Positions 34,475-47,009 of a DNA stretch of 64,000 nucleotides are shown in pieces. A program made the position numbers and the translations under genes. Under the pieces are notes generated by a model that had not been told where the DNA came from, made no database searches, and saw only the letters and a program-made list of their open reading frames with translations. The DNA is from Allomyces arbusculus (taxonomy: Eukaryota; Blastocladiomycota; Blastocladiomycetes; Blastocladiales; Blastocladiaceae), in assembly GCA_027604705.1 (NCBI GenBank), contig JADHYV010000035.1:124001-188000 (forward strand). Direction: 5' to 3'. Each line of letters opens with the position of its first letter. Positions within the stretch are counted from its first letter, which is position 1.

Positions 34475-35938
34475 GGTGGTTACGGGTGGAGGTGGAGCGG
34501 GAACGGGTTATCGACGGCGCGATACGTGAATATCGGCGGGCGCGGCGATGGAGGAGATCGGGCGCAGCGCGCGCAACGACGAGACGAGGTTCGAGAGAGT
34601 GAGAGGAGGGGGAGAGAACGACGGCAACGCGTCGTTTTGACTTGAAGAAGAATGGGAGCGCGCGTGGGGTGTCGGGTCCCGGCGCCTACTTATGGCCACG
34701 ACAAGCTGCTTGACGCGGCGGATCACACAGGCAGCGCGAGAAGCGAGGCGTTGACGTCGGCAATGTCGTGCAAGAAGGCCCCACGCGTGGAGAAAAACCC
34801 AATGCGAGCGTGCGCGCACGGAGATGTTGCACCGAGGGAAATGGACGAGAACATGAGCGACACGGCCGGTCAGTTTGGTGTCGTGTTCGAAGACCAACTC
34901 AACGGCAACCTTGCCTGCACGGCTCGTCCTCCTTGACGCGGCGTGAGCTCATCCGGCGCGCGGACGCGCCGCGCCACACGGCGAGCGCGCGCCCCGCTTC
35001 ATGGAGGAGCGCGTCGGCGAGCGACGGTCGAGGACGAGGGCCATGCGACGCACATTTGGACGGTGACGGTGGGTGGCAGCGTGGGTGCTGGAAATTGCCG
35101 GCGGGGGACGCGTCGCAGGCGCCGGCGGGTGGGCAGCGGATACGCGTCGTGAGCCGCGCGATTGCAGGCGAGTGCCGTTGATATGGGGCGTGATAGCGCG
35201 GTGCGGCGGGCGAGAGGCGGCGGCGGGGGCGCACTGGCGGGGATGGAGGAGGTGGGTGGTGGTCGTGGTCGGCGTCGTGTCGGTTGGCTGCGTGTGTTGC
35301 AGCTGTGCTGGCGCGGGCGCGCCTCGGTGATGAACAGCGGCACCCTCGCAGGGCGGCCTGGTTTCCGACCTGGTTTGCGCTCTGCTTCTCGAAGGAACAG
35401 CGAGCTGCTTTGCCTCTGCCCCGGGCCGCGCACGTCACGCGCAGCGCGACCCGCCCGACCGCACCTGCACGTGCCCAGATCGGCCTCTGGCGCCCCCCGG
35501 GCGGACCGAAGCCACGGCCCAACCGCTCCGCTTGGCGCCGCGCCGCGTGTGCTCGGCGGCCGACCCTCCGCTCCAGGCCGCCGTCACCAACGATATCGTC
35601 AAGGACGAGCCCTCCGCTGCACCACCGGCCCAAGCGCCTGCCAACCTGCCGCACTCGCCTGCGCGGCCCGCCACCACGCGCTCCGCATCGCTGTGCCGAT
35701 CATCGCGTCGACTTCGGCCTTGCATCGTCACCGGAACCCAAGTGAAATACGAAGCCTGGCATTACCGGTGCCGCCCCCGTCGAGCCGCAGCGCCACAACC
35801 AGCAGACAACGGTCCACCGCGACGCACGCGCCGCTCTCCACCACCACCTGATCCGTGTTTCGGGACCCTTGCTCGCTGCACGCATCCATCGCATCGCGCC
35901 GCCACCCCGACTGACCTGTCCGTCAACGATCACCAACC
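34475..35938. other. Divergent intergenic region, hexokinase/VAP
   Basis: This 1.46 kb lies between two start codons and is very GC-rich. Several long frames occur on both strands (for example 34899-35654 minus), but their translations are Arg/Ala/Pro-rich without order and overlap each other, so they are taken as chance. It probably contains both promoters and leaders. Confidence 0.5.
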
Positions 35939-37146
35939 ATGAGCGTCGAACTCGAGCCCACAGGACAGCTGTCCTTCCAGCGTGCGTACTCTTTGCATGC
36001 GCGCATGAACGCGGTTGCGGCGCACCGATCCGACGTGCCCCCCCCCCCTCCCCTCCCCGCGGACCTTGTCCCTAACACCTCCCGCCCTTTGCCCCTGGCT
36101 CAGGCCCCTTCACCAACGGGTGCACGGCGACGTTGACCATCACCAACCGCGAGGACGCCACCGTGGCCTTCAAGGTCAAGACGACCGCGCCCAAGCAGTA
36201 CTGTGTGCGCCCCAACTCGGGCACCGTCGGCCCGCGCGAGGACATTAAGGTGCAAGTGATTTTGCAGCCGACGACGGCAGACTGGCCGCTCGGGTACAAG
36301 TGTAAAGACAAGTTTTTGGTGCAGAGTATCAAGCTGTTGCAGTCCGAGCTCGACTTGCCCCTCGCCGACTTGGTGCGCATCGCATTTCTATCATCCCGCG
36401 CACGCACGATGACGCAGCTTCGATGTTGACCCACCACCACGTAGTGGCCCGCCGCCGAAAAAGACCGCAAAGACCAACTGCAGGAACACAAGCTGCGGTG
36501 CGTCTACCTCGACCCGATCACCGACTCCTCCGCCACCTCTGCCCCCGCGCTCGCCGTCGACAATGACGCGCTCGACGCGTCCGGCAACGAGCCCAAGTCG
36601 GCGTCCGCCTCGGCTTACAACATGGACAGCGCCGCCGACCCGGTGGTCGTGCCCACCGCCGCTGCCGGATCCCGTGGCGTGCCAGTCGCACCCGCATCGG
36701 TCTCGATGCCGCCGTCGCCGTCTAAGAAACTCGCCGACGCCGAGCCGCTGCCGGCGTATAACCCGTTGCTGCCAGTACCGGCACCGGCAACGGTGATTCC
36801 GGTCCGTCATTTCCCCCCTTTCCTTCCTCCCTTTCGTCATCATCCCCGCAACCTGACCGGTCCAGTTATTTAGCTCCAGCAGCAACTGCGCACCGCCGAA
36901 TCGCGCATCCAATCGCTCGAGCAACAAGTCGCGCAACTCACCAACCAGCTCGCTGCCAAGACCGCGCAATTGCAGCAGCACGAAGTGACGCTGCGGCAGC
37001 GGTCCACAGCATCGACCAGTGGCGGCAGCGCGGCGGCCGCGACGCAGGTGATTACCAAGACGATTGTGAACCCTAACACCTATTCGCCGCAGCTCGTCAT
37101 GATCATTGCGATTCTGTCGCTGCTCGTTGGCGCGATCGTGTTCTAA
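35939..37146 (+). CDS. VAP-family ER membrane protein (MSP domain, coiled coil, tail anchor)
   Basis: ER-resident tether of the VAP/Scs2 family. Its MSP domain binds FFAT motifs of lipid-transfer proteins at membrane contact sites. Four exons: 35939-35981, 36104-36372, 36445-36801 and 36874-37146, 313 residues, with introns of 122, 72 and 72 bp. The MSP domain (1-104 and slightly beyond) includes RPFTNGCTATLTITN, KTTAPKQYCVRPNSG and KDKFLVQSIKLLQ. A Ser/Ala/Pro linker follows. Exon 4 gives a Gln-rich coiled coil (LQQQLRTAESRIQSLEQQVAQ) and a C-terminal membrane anchor, LVMIIAILSLLVGAIVF, ending at the stop as expected for a tail-anchored protein. It is the probable parent of the two partial copies at 30.3-32.3 kb. 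Intron 1 has a 9-base C run. Confidence 0.95.
36038..36046 (+). repeat. C homopolymer (9) in VAP intron 1
   Basis: Nine C on the sense strand followed by tccc and tcccc, within the 122 bp intron and upstream of its CAG acceptor. Confidence 0.8.
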
Positions 37147-37744
37147 GCCGACTGCTTGTGTTGATCTTGTTTTTTACCCTTCCCGTTCCATTGCTTTGTC
37201 TTGTGCTCTCCTCTCTGCACGCGTGGAACGGGAATCGCCGCCGTCGCGCGGCTCGCGGCGGTGGGTGGGCGACACTGGTGCGCGCCACGCGCCCGACGAA
37301 CGACGCTGACCGACCGACCGGACAGAATAAATGCGTGCCAAATGGGATGCTGGTCGCGTGCTCGACAGGCTTCCATGGCTTGCAACGGCTCTGATGACGG
37401 GCGCGTTCACATTGACCAACGCCTGGAAACCCTACGTATTGCATTACGACCATGATTTGGCGAGAAAACAAGGGGGAGAGAGAACAGAGGAAACTAGGGG
37501 GGTCACGGTCACCAGCAAGGGGCGGCGCGAGTGGGCGCGACGGGGACACAGGGCTCTAGTGGGCCGGGTGTCCACGACGTGGGGTGCTGAACGAGCGAGA
37601 AGGAGAGAACAACGAGGACCGGGAAGAAAGTCGACGACGGTCCGGCACAAACGAAGAGAGAAACTATGTCAAGATATTCACCAACCCAGGAAAACAACGG
37701 CAAAAACCAGCAAACGACCAAAAACTAAACCCGGCGAACCCGAC
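37147..37744. other. Convergent intergenic region, VAP/PRPP synthetase
   Basis: About 600 bp of two converging 3' regions. AATAAA at 37326-37331 could serve as a VAP polyadenylation signal. No gene was seen. Confidence 0.45.
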
Positions 37745-39134
37745 TTACTCGGGCGCGTGCGTGAACAGGTACGAGACCGACTCGCCGTTATGGGTGCGGC
37801 GAATCGCTTCCGCCAACGTGGCCGAAATATCAATCGTCGCCAACTTCGGGCACTTGACCTTCTTCTCGTCGTGCGGGATCGTGTTGGTCACGACCACTTG
37901 CGTCAGCGGCGAGTCGTTGATCGCCTGCAACGCCTTACCCGACAGGATCCCGTGCGTGACAATTGCGTAAACAGCCGAGGCACCGTGGTCCACGAGCGTC
38001 TTGGCGGCCAAGCACAAGGTGCCGCAGGTATCGGCCATGTCGTCGACGAGAATTGCCGCCTTGCCCTTAACGTCGCCGACCAAAACCATGCGCGACACTT
38101 CGTTGGCCTTTTTGCGTTCCTTGTGAATGATCGCAAAGTCGATCCCGAGGCGGTCGGCAATCGACGTCGCGCGCTTGGCGCCGCCGGCGTCAGGCGAGAC
38201 AATCACCGAATCCGTCGCCCAGTTGGGCACGTGGTCGCGAATGTACTTGAGGACCGAGGGTTCCGCGTACAAGTTATCCACGGGGATGTTGAAGAACCCC
38301 TGAATCTGGCTGGCGTGCAGGTCCATCGTGATCACATGGTCGGCGCCGGCGACGGTCAGCATGTTGGCGACCAACTTGGCGGAAATCGGCGCGCGCGACT
38401 TGTCCTTCTTGTCTTGCCGCGCGTACGGGAAACAGGGCATCACCGCCGTGATGCGGCGCGCCGAGGCCGTCTTGCAGGCGTTGATCATGATGAGCAGTTC
38501 CATCAGGTTGTCGTTGATCTCACCGCACCCGGATTGGACCAGGAACACGTCCTCGTCGCGGACCGACTCGCCAATCGTGACCGACGTCTCCTGGTTTGAG
38601 TACTTGGACACGACCACCTTGCCGAGGTCCAGACCGAGACGGCTACATGGCGGTTGCGTGAATAGGGTCAGTTCCGGCGGTTGGCGAGGCGAAGCTGCGC
38701 ACGTTTTCGCTGGCGGGGCGGGAACGGGCGACAAGGGCGAGACAATGGTTTCATGATCACGACAACATGGCAGCGGTCCGGCAGCAACTCGGCAGCAACT
38801 CGGTAGCGACCGTGCACCACTCCACCACCGCAAGGCCAGCGAGGAAAAAAGAGTCGCCATCATGCGCACGCTCGGAAATGGTCCCATGGTCCACCCGGTC
38901 ATGCAGTCCGGGCCGCTACCGCATCGAGACCCTGGACCCGCCTCGAGCTGGCCTCAGTCGCAGCTACCAATGCCCATGTCGCAAATCGTGTCCGCCCGCT
39001 GCCGTTCAACCCGGTCACTCGCTAGCTAAACGAGCATGCCCGCGTTCGGATGCGACCGAGACTTACCGGGCAATCAGGTAGGCCAAGTCCGGGTGAGCGT
39101 TGCCCGAAAAGATCTTGATCGAGTTGGTCGACAT
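37745..39134 (-). CDS. Ribose-phosphate pyrophosphokinase (PRPP synthetase)
   Basis: Makes 5-phosphoribosyl pyrophosphate from ribose 5-phosphate and ATP for purine, pyrimidine, NAD, histidine and tryptophan synthesis, in the cytosol. Two exons: 39134-39067 and 38642-37745, 321 residues, typical of the family. The 424 bp intron is the longest modelled here and uses a GTAAGT donor, uncommon in this window. Motifs: [13 protein letters not shown] (6-18), the ATP loop with [20 protein letters not shown] (93-112), [11 protein letters not shown] (130-140), the divalent and PRPP regions [11 protein letters not shown] (171-181) and [11 protein letters not shown] (222-232). It closely matches the human PRPS1/yeast Prs2-4 type and lacks the inserts of Prs1 and Prs5. 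All catalytic residues are present. Yeasts have several paralogues, so the symbol is left open. Confidence 0.96.
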
Positions 39135-39785
39135 CTTGAGATAGTTTTGCAGCGGCTCCGGGAACTTGCAGCAGCAATGGATGCACAAACGACGACAACA
39201 GCGGCGGCGGCGGTGATAACGACGGCGACGGCTCAACCGACCTCGATGGTGGCGAGAGAGAGTGGGTTGCAGCGCTGCGGTTCCTCTTGGGCCTGTCGGG
39301 CAGGGTTTGCTCGCTCGCCTCCATAATTCTGGTTTGATTTCATCATTGACGGGCTCAGGTTTTTGGAGCACGTCGTTCACGCGCGCCGTTGTTGCGAAAT
39401 TGTCGCTGGTTGCATGGATGGGCCCGCGTGGGCGCGCGGCTTGCCAAAAATGCATGCTCGAGCAGCCACGCGCACGTTTCGGCCGCGTTTTGGCCACGCT
39501 GTATTTTGAGTGTGATTGACGTGCTGAGCGGAACAGGCCTGGCAGGGAGACGCGCTGGAGTGGGTGCGGCACAATCACTTCCACCAACCTCACTCGCCGA
39601 CGTCGCGTCGCGCCGCGTCTGGTGCACAACCCGTACAGCGGCGCGACCTGCATGGCCCGCCCGGCCCTGCACTCAAAGTCAAAAGTCTATCATGACACAA
39701 ATGAAGTGGCGTGGAAACACCAAATGCCCCCTCCCTGCCTGCCCCGCCGACCCAAGTCTCCTCGCCCTGCCCTGCCCTGCCCGCG
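39135..39785. other. Intergenic region, PRPP synthetase 5' and channel 3'
   Basis: This 651 bp is the promoter and leader of PRPP synthetase plus the 3' region of the channel gene, both on the minus strand. A (CCGCCG)-like run lies near 39195-39215. Nothing else was recognised. Confidence 0.45.
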
Positions 39786-42451
39786 CTAGGCATCCGGGAC
39801 CCCCAAATACGCTCCACCCCCGCCGGTGGGACTCCCACTCCCACTTGCGGCCTCGTCGAGCGCCGACTCTGAGACAGGCGCGATCGTCGCCGCCGAGATA
39901 TGCGTGCGCGACCAGGCGTGGACGTGCAACGCCAAACTCGACGCGCCGGCAGGCTCTTCCATGATCATCGACGGCATCGCCGTCAGCGGATTGCCCACGA
40001 CCACGCCCGGCGCGTTCAGAGCTGGCGGTGCCGCTGCGCCCACCGCGCCTGACGGTGTCGCCACGGATGCCGACCCCGTGGCGCCGGACCCGGACCGCAC
40101 CATCCCATCCGGCCCTAACCCAGACAAACTTCCTGTCGCACTCCCTGCGCGCGACGATCCCGCCGACCCGCCCGTATGAGGCAAGCCGGCGGTGCGCATC
40201 ACGCCCGGGACGAGGAGCGCGGCGGCGGTGGTCGATGCGTCGGACGCGCGCCGACTCCGGCCGAGGGTGCCGACGTACCGCACGCCGTCCTCGACCGGCT
40301 TGATCCGTTCTTGGTGCGCGGTCATCGAGAACTTGGACCCGGCCACGGACTTGCGCCGCTTCTCGTGCTTAATCTGGTCCAAACGTTTTTGGTCGTCCTC
40401 GCCCATCACCAGGTACCCGAACGAGGGCCGCCGCGACGTCGGCGCCGTCGGGCTGGGCGACAGGCCGTCGGACGACCGGCCGGGGTGCAGCGGCGGCAGG
40501 TTCGACGCGGACGTGCCGCCGCCGCCGCCGCTGCCGCTATGGGCGTTGCCGTGCCGCGTCAGCGTGCCGAACGTGCCGGAGACGCCGCCAAAGTCCTCAA
40601 GGTCGAAGTCGGTCGACTGTTTCCGCTGGTTCCCGCGCTGCTGCTTTTGCCGCCGTTGCTGGTAAGTCGCGTAAGCCTCCTTGGTCGCGGCCAGGACTTT
40701 GGCAGCGTCCTCGGGGTAATTGTGACACGCGCGCCGGTAATCCTCATCGCACAGCACGTAGACGTCGCAGTTGCACACAGCTTTCGCCGAGGCTTCGCAC
40801 GTGTACCCGAGGATCAGCATGTACTCGCCTGCCCACCTCGGGGTCAGTCGCACGGCTAAATCGAGCGCATAAGAGAAGAGAGTGGGAACGTACCAAAGAA
40901 GCTGCCCTCGACCATCGAATGCATCGCCTCACCGCCGTCATTCAGCATGTCGACGCGCCCCTGCACAACAAAGAACATTTCCTTGCCAATCTCGCCACGG
41001 TGTACGACAAAAGTGTCGGCCGTGAAGAAATTGATGCGCATGGCAATAGACAGCATTCGGCGGAACCCCAGCGACGTGTCCTTGAACATCGGCACTTTGT
41101 CAAGAATATCCTCGTTGAGGGATAACGCGACTTCGGCGCGGAAATTGGTCGGCAGGTCGTTGAAGACATTGATCACGTCGATGCCCTTGTTGCGCTCCCA
41201 CGTGTACTCATACCTGTGACAAGGTCGAGTGAGTGGTGGTGGGGAAGACCAGAGGGAGGGAAAAGATGGGGTGGGAGGGCGTACCATCCGGTCACGCGCT
41301 TCTGCATGGCCTTATCCATGTTCTGGTCTAGCATGTACTGCTTGATCGCCTCGACCTTTTGCCGGTAACTCACACGGCGCGAGTCCAAGTTGGACAGCGA
41401 CGACGTGATCGTGCCCGACACGTACCCGTAGAGAAACACGCCCGTGATCATGCACACAATCGACCAGACGCGCTCGCGGTCGTTGGTAGCATGCACGTCA
41501 CCGTAGCCTGCCACCGCGTCGGGTCAGAAAGTCAACGCAACTCGTGCGAAGAATGAGCCTGTGTCCAATCACCAACGTACCCGTCGTCGTCATGGTCATG
41601 ACCGTCCAATAGAGCGCGTAGATGTACATCGACAGCCGATCGGCATACGTCGGCGACTGGTCCGGATCTGTCGCCCACGACGGGCTCACACAGGTATCCG
41701 CCTCGGGGCATGCGAGCACGTACCAAATGCATGTGCACCAGTGCGTGATGAGCGTGATATATATCGTAAACTTGTAGAGCTGGAAGACGGCCTGCGAATT
41801 GAGCCGTGTCTCTTCCTTGTGGAACCACCAGACGAGTTTGAGCGTGCGCAGCAATTTCGGTAACCGGCACAGTGCCAGGTAATAGAGTGCACGGTCCGGC
41901 TGCCCGATCCACCCGACGGCAATCAGGTCGACAGGCAAATTCGTGACGAGATCAAACGAAAACTCCCACGACCGCATGTAGTGCATGGCCATCTTGGCCG
42001 GGAAGATCACGTAGAACCCTTGCTCGAGGTAGCTCACGTGAAACTTGAGAAAGATATCAACCAGGTAGAGCAGGTCGATCAAGAGTTGGCCCACGAAGGA
42101 ACCGATATAGAGGTACCGGAACGCGACCATGAACGAGATCGACACGCCATTCGACACGGACACGAGCACCATGAACCAGTCCCACCACGTCAGGAACGGC
42201 TCGCCCGGTAACAGGTAGAACCGGTAGAGCTTGGTCCATATTTGCCGCCAGGTCGCGGACGCCACGCGCATTCGCCTCCTCACGGCAGCCACGGGGCCGC
42301 GCGCAGCGTCATAATCGGCCTCGCCGATCCCGTCAAGATGCTTGCCCGTGCCGGCGCCGGGGAAACGCACGTGCGTGCGCGGTAAGATATCGCTGGCAGT
42401 TGGCAGGCCCGTAAATTCGGCGTCGGTTCCTGGTCGTGGACGGCCAGGCAT
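39786..42451 (-). CDS. Cyclic-nucleotide-binding-domain potassium channel (CNG/HCN superfamily)
   Basis: Six-helix cation channel with cytoplasmic C-linker and cyclic-nucleotide-binding domain. Four exons: 42451-41581, 41507-41285, 41213-40894 and 40828-39786, 818 residues, introns 65-73 bp. S1 near 86-111, S2 118-146, S3 161-182, S4 187-210 with few basic residues (RLPKLLRTLKLVW), S5 223-248. The selectivity filter reads TTTGYGD (288-294), the potassium-channel signature, unlike the GET-type filter of animal CNG channels. S6 about 303-329; the C-linker follows; CNBD about 405-510. The phosphate-binding cassette starts FGEYM (471-475) but the usual Arg-Arg-Thr-Ala is replaced by EASAK (483-487). 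Ser/Pro-rich tail to the end. It resembles the potassium-selective CNG channel described in Blastocladiella emersonii, there linked to rhodopsin-guanylyl cyclase phototaxis. The frame is open upstream of ATG 42451, so an extra 5' exon is possible. Confidence 0.9.
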
Positions 42452-43506
42452 CGTGATGTGAGGATTGAGCACAGCGACGGAGCGGAGCGCAGCGGACGCA
42501 GCATGCAGTTCCTGCAGGGTAAGCGTGCGCACACGACGGCCCGAGGATGGCGGTACGGGACGGCAACAGCAGCACCAGGAAACGGCAAGGCGAGAACTTT
42601 TACACCGGCGTGGTGCAAGCCGCTAAGACGCTGGGACGGCGCAGCGTGCAGCGCAGAGTCGGTGTCCACCGGGTGGAGAAGCGTGCGATGTGTGCTGCGC
42701 GCAGGCGGGATGCGCAACTCAGGGCGGGGCGGCAGAGCAACGCAGGCAAAGGCCGGGCCGCGTTGTGCTCGACTCGACGAGCGGTGCGAACTGGGTAGGT
42801 ACAGGGGTCCGTGGCGCGGCGAGCGGGCCTTTGAAGGCGAGTGTTGGAGGCGTGATCCGAGGCGACGAGGTTACGCCGACTAGAGGTCGAAGGGGCGGCG
42901 AGATCGTCGATGCCGAAGCGATCAGAACTGGTGCCGCTGCGGGTCGAGCTCTTTCATGAGCAGAAGGGGTTGGTGGCGCATGCCTACCCTTGCAGCAGGC
43001 GCTTGATTGCTCGCAGATGCTTGCAGCGCGGGTCTTGAACCATGAAATGCGGGCTGGACAACCCGTCGTCGCGTTGTGCCGAACGGTGCGGTTGTGGATG
43101 ATCAGGGGTCGTGGTTGGAGTCGCCAGGGCCGGGGCCGGCGGCCGACGGCGGGCGTGAGCAGGCTCAGGAACGCAGATGCGGCAAGCTAGATGCGCGCCG
43201 CGGCCGAGATAAATAATTATCACGCAGCAGCGGCGTTGCCAGCTGGTCAGCCAGGTCAGCCAGGCCTGTGTTGCATTAGCGCGAGATCACGGCCGCATTG
43301 GGCGAGTGTGGGACACTGCGAGACGCTCTGATTGGTCAACAACGTGACCGTGCTTCGCGTCCCTGCCAATATCCGTCCGCCACTTCGCGTCGGCCCATCA
43401 ACCGCGACCGTGACGACGCTGCCGACGACGACGACGACGCGGAAAACATCAGCACACCAAGCAACAATCCCGTGCACCTGCTGCAAAACGACCGGCCCGC
43501 GCCACC
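42452..43506. other. Divergent intergenic region, channel/SEC10
   Basis: This 1.06 kb lies between the start codons of the channel and SEC10. The channel frame stays open to about 42532 without an ATG. No separate gene was recognised. A block of GAC/ACG repeats lies just upstream of SEC10 (about 43405-43445). Confidence 0.45.
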
Positions 43507-46379
43507 ATGAACAGCTCCGTGCCGCCAGGCTCGGCCGGCCAACCGCAACTGCAGCTCGCCACGTTTGCCGTAAGCATGCCTGCCAGCTGCACCATCACAT
43601 CCACTGCAGCCCGACGATCTTGTGTGAACTGAGCCAGCCAACCAATTCATTCATGACGCGCAGGACCCAAACTTCAACCTCAAAGCCCTCGTCGACTCGG
43701 TCACGTTCCGCCCACTCTCGCTCGTCGCGCTTCATGCCACCAAGCCCGACTCGCCCGTCGCCGGTGGCGGCAATACCGCCACGGCCCAGACAGCCTTCGA
43801 CGCGAGGCCCTTCATCAAGGTCATGGAGGCCGCGTCCGACGATCTCGTCAAGTTCCGCAAGCGCATCCAGCGCGAGATCGACGACCTCGAGGACGTGATG
43901 CTCGCCAGCGAGACGACCTACAAGCAGAAGCTCGCCGACATGAGCTCGGCATTCCGGGTCAGTTTTTGCTCTTGGCAGTTTCCCACCCGAGGGCTTGTCG
44001 TCGAAAGTGCGCCGTGTCTGACCGCCATTCCACTTCCCCTTTCTCCCCGGTCGGTCATCCAGTAGAAAGTCTACCAGTCGTTTGACACGCTCGAGGGCCG
44101 CGTCTCCGAAGTCGGCACGACTGCCGTGCGCATTGGCGAGCAGCTCGAGACCATCGATAAGCAGCGCGCGAAAGCCGCCGACACGTGCGAGCTGCTACAG
44201 TACTTTTTGGACCTGAACCGCGGTGTCACCGACCGACTCGAAGCGCTGCGACAGTCGGCCGACCAGAAAACCGCACCGACACCCTCCGCCTCGACTACGA
44301 CCGTCAATGCTGCCACCACCACGACGGCCGCCTCGTCGGCACCCACCGGCGCGATCCGCGTCGCCGTGCTTGCGCGGCGCCTGCAGCAAATCGTGCGCGA
44401 CACCGACATGCCCGGCACCGACACGGCGCGCGCGACTATCGACCAGTACTGCGAGCACCTCGAGACCGAAATGGTGCGCCAGTTCCAGGTCGCCGCAGAA
44501 AAGCACGATCTCGTGGGGATGCGCCATTGCGCGCAGGTCGTGACCGAATTCAATGGCGGTGAGAGCGTCATCAAGGCCTGGATCAACCAGCACCCAGTGT
44601 TCACGCCGCAGGCCTCAGGACCGCGTGCCGGTGCACGGATGCCGAGTAAACCCGACGGCGCGGATCCGGGGATGGCAAGGTTACTCGAGCAGATTCGCGC
44701 GACGATTTACCAAGACTGGGAGTTGGTCAGCAGTGTGTTTCCGGCGCCGATTAGTGTCCTGACGACGCTCATTCAGCGGTTTTTCCAGCAAGTGGTGCGC
44801 TAGGCTTCCGTTTCGAGCCGATTTGCTTTGCTCTTTTGCTCTCTGACCGACCACCCACGGCATCGCAGGTCCAACAATACCTCGACCAGCTCTTCAAGGA
44901 AGCCTCCGACGTCTCAGACGTCTTCTACCTGCGCGCCGTCGCCGCAAACTTCAACGCGGCCAAGACGCTCGTCAAGGACCTCAAGCACTTTGACGACACG
45001 GTCCTCAAGAAACCCGTCATTGCCAACGTTGTGGATCAATGTGTCGAGGAACTCTTCACGCTGCACAAGGCCACGACCGACCACGAGCGCAAGCACCTGC
45101 AAACGGTCATGGACACGACCTTCCAAGCGGCCATCACGTACTACGCCGGCCGCAAACAAGTCAAAAAGGGGATGTTTGGCCGGATTCAAAAAACCTCGAC
45201 CGGCGCGCTCGAGCATCTCTTGTCGATGGACCATCTCATGACGGTTCTCGCCGCCCACACGGCCAGTGTCGAGCGGTGCCTGCTCCTACACGCGCAGCCG
45301 CCGCCGGCCGTTGCCGAGATCTACACGGCGCTGGCCGCGACCGTCTACTCGTCGTACCTTGAGGCCGCGCTCGACGCGGTCTGGGACGAAGTGCAGCTCA
45401 TGGACGGCGCCAAGGCCGAGCCCGACCTGAAAGTGCTCGCGACCGTGCAGGCCGCCAACACGCTTGTGCAACTGATGCAAGTGCATTTCGAGCAACTCAT
45501 GGTGCCGGTCCTCGTCGCCGTGCCGTCGGTGCACAGGCAAGTCGTTGAGGAGAAGAACCGCCGGATTGATCGGCTCGAGGCGCGCATGGGCACGATTCTT
45601 GCACACTTGGTCACGGCCGCGACCGCGCACTCGCAGCTACTGCTGAGTAAGCAAAAGCGCGCCGATTTTCGAATTCGCGACGATAGTATGGACTTGGTCG
45701 CGCACCAGATCGCGTCGCCGACCTGCGTCGCCATGTGTGAGTTTTTGGGGCGATTGCTCGGGCACGTGCAGTCGTTCTTGGATGGTGCCAACGTCAAGGC
45801 GTTCTTGCTCGAGATTGGCGTGCAGGTGCATGCGCAGCTGCTTGAGCATTTCAAGAAATTTCCGGTGTCGACGACCGGCGCGCTCACATTGTCGCGGTAC
45901 GCTGTTTTCATCTTTCCTCGCAACATTTTCATGTTCCCTATGCCTCACCGTGAGACCTCTACACGGACAGCGACATCGCCAAGTACCAAGAAGCCATCAC
46001 CGCCTTCAAAGTTGACCAACTCGGCCCGCGGTTCGACTTACTGCGCGAAATCGGCAACCTGTTCCTCGTCCGGCCCGAGAACCTGTCATCGATTCTCGAC
46101 GAGGGTTTGTTGGCGTCGCTCGATAGCTCCCTGCTCGGAGCGTACCTGATCAACCGCGCCGATTATCGGTCGGCCAAGATCGACGCGATGCTGCGCCAGC
46201 GAATCGCGACGGAACAGCATGCTGCTGGCCGCGGACGGCGTGGGGGCGAAGATGAGGATGATGTGGGATCGAGCTTGACGAGTTTTGCCGCGTCGAGCGC
46301 GTATGATGCGGTCGGGAGCGGGCATGAGGGGTTGAGTCGCGGCGGGATTCAGGGGAGCGTGTTATCGCTGCGAGGATGA
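43507..46379 (+). CDS. SEC10: Exocyst complex component Sec10
   Basis: Subunit of the eight-part exocyst that tethers secretory vesicles to the plasma membrane before SNARE fusion. Five exons: 43507-43569, 43664-43957, 44066-44794, 44869-45896 and 45971-46379, 840 residues, introns 74-108 bp. The N-terminal coiled coil carries the family pattern: RKRIQREIDDLEDVMLASE, KVYQSFDTLEGRVSEVGTTA and VRIGEQLETIDKQRAKA, the last nearly diagnostic. The helical-rod body continues through exons 3 and 4 (LDQLFKEASDVSDVFYLRAV; ALEHLLSMDHLMTVL). Exon 5 holds IAKYQEAITAFKVDQL, FDLLREIGNLFLVRPENL and a Gly/Ser-rich tail. I chose the exon 5 acceptor at 45970 (GACAG) because it alone keeps the frame. Size is close to yeast Sec10. 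Confidence 0.92.
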
Positions 46380-47009
46380 AGGTGGGTGGGGAGGGAGGAG
46401 GTGCACGAAGGCGTGAAGAGATTTCGTTTTTTGGAACATGGCTGTTGCGCTTGCTGCAAGTGCGTTCTTCTTCACGCAGCACTCACGGGCCCGGCAGTAG
46501 CCACCACCGCGCCTTGTTGGGCGTGCACCTCGCGTGGCACGGCCAAATTTTCACCATCATTTTCAGAATCATGCCCTGACGAATGACTCACTCCTATTTC
46601 CTTCGCGCTGCTTCGCTGTTCTGACGTTACAGGCGGTTTTCCATCCAGGGTAACATGTGGCAGCCAGGGCTCGTTTCATGGTTTCGTCGGCGTCGGTGTC
46701 GACGTTTCAGTTTGCCACTTGTTTACACTTACTTGCTGGGACTCACTCGTCCTGTCTCATCCACCAGCCTGGAACCCGTTTCCGCTCTCTACCCTCGCTG
46801 TTCTTCACCTTGGACCGCCGACCGGAATAAAAGAACGCGGCGCCCGCAGGCGGCACAGCGACCTGATCAGGCACCTTTGACGAAAACCCGAAAACCCCGC
46901 AGTACTGACTCGTCTGCTCGCTCGAGTGGGCGCGCCTTCCCGAGTGCAACCTTTGCCGCCATACGCCACCAGCAAACTGTCGCTCGCGCTGCTCGCTTAA
47001 CTGCCGATT
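46380..47009. other. Intergenic region, SEC10 to first kelch-like gene
   Basis: This 630 bp holds the SEC10 3' region and the promoter of the next gene. No coding or RNA gene was recognised. It is more T-rich than the genes. Confidence 0.45.

Noticed and set aside
34899-35654. 251-codon minus-strand frame between hexokinase and VAP
   Set aside because: Arg/Gly/Ala-rich without order, overlapped by several other long frames in very GC-rich DNA.
37331-38599. 422-codon plus-strand frame antisense to PRPP synthetase
   Set aside because: Shadow of the conserved enzyme on the minus strand, with no domain-like sequence.
45897-45970. Acceptor GTGAG at about 45954 for the last SEC10 exon
   Set aside because: It breaks the reading frame and is not a typical acceptor; the GACAG acceptor at 45970 keeps the frame and the family sequence.
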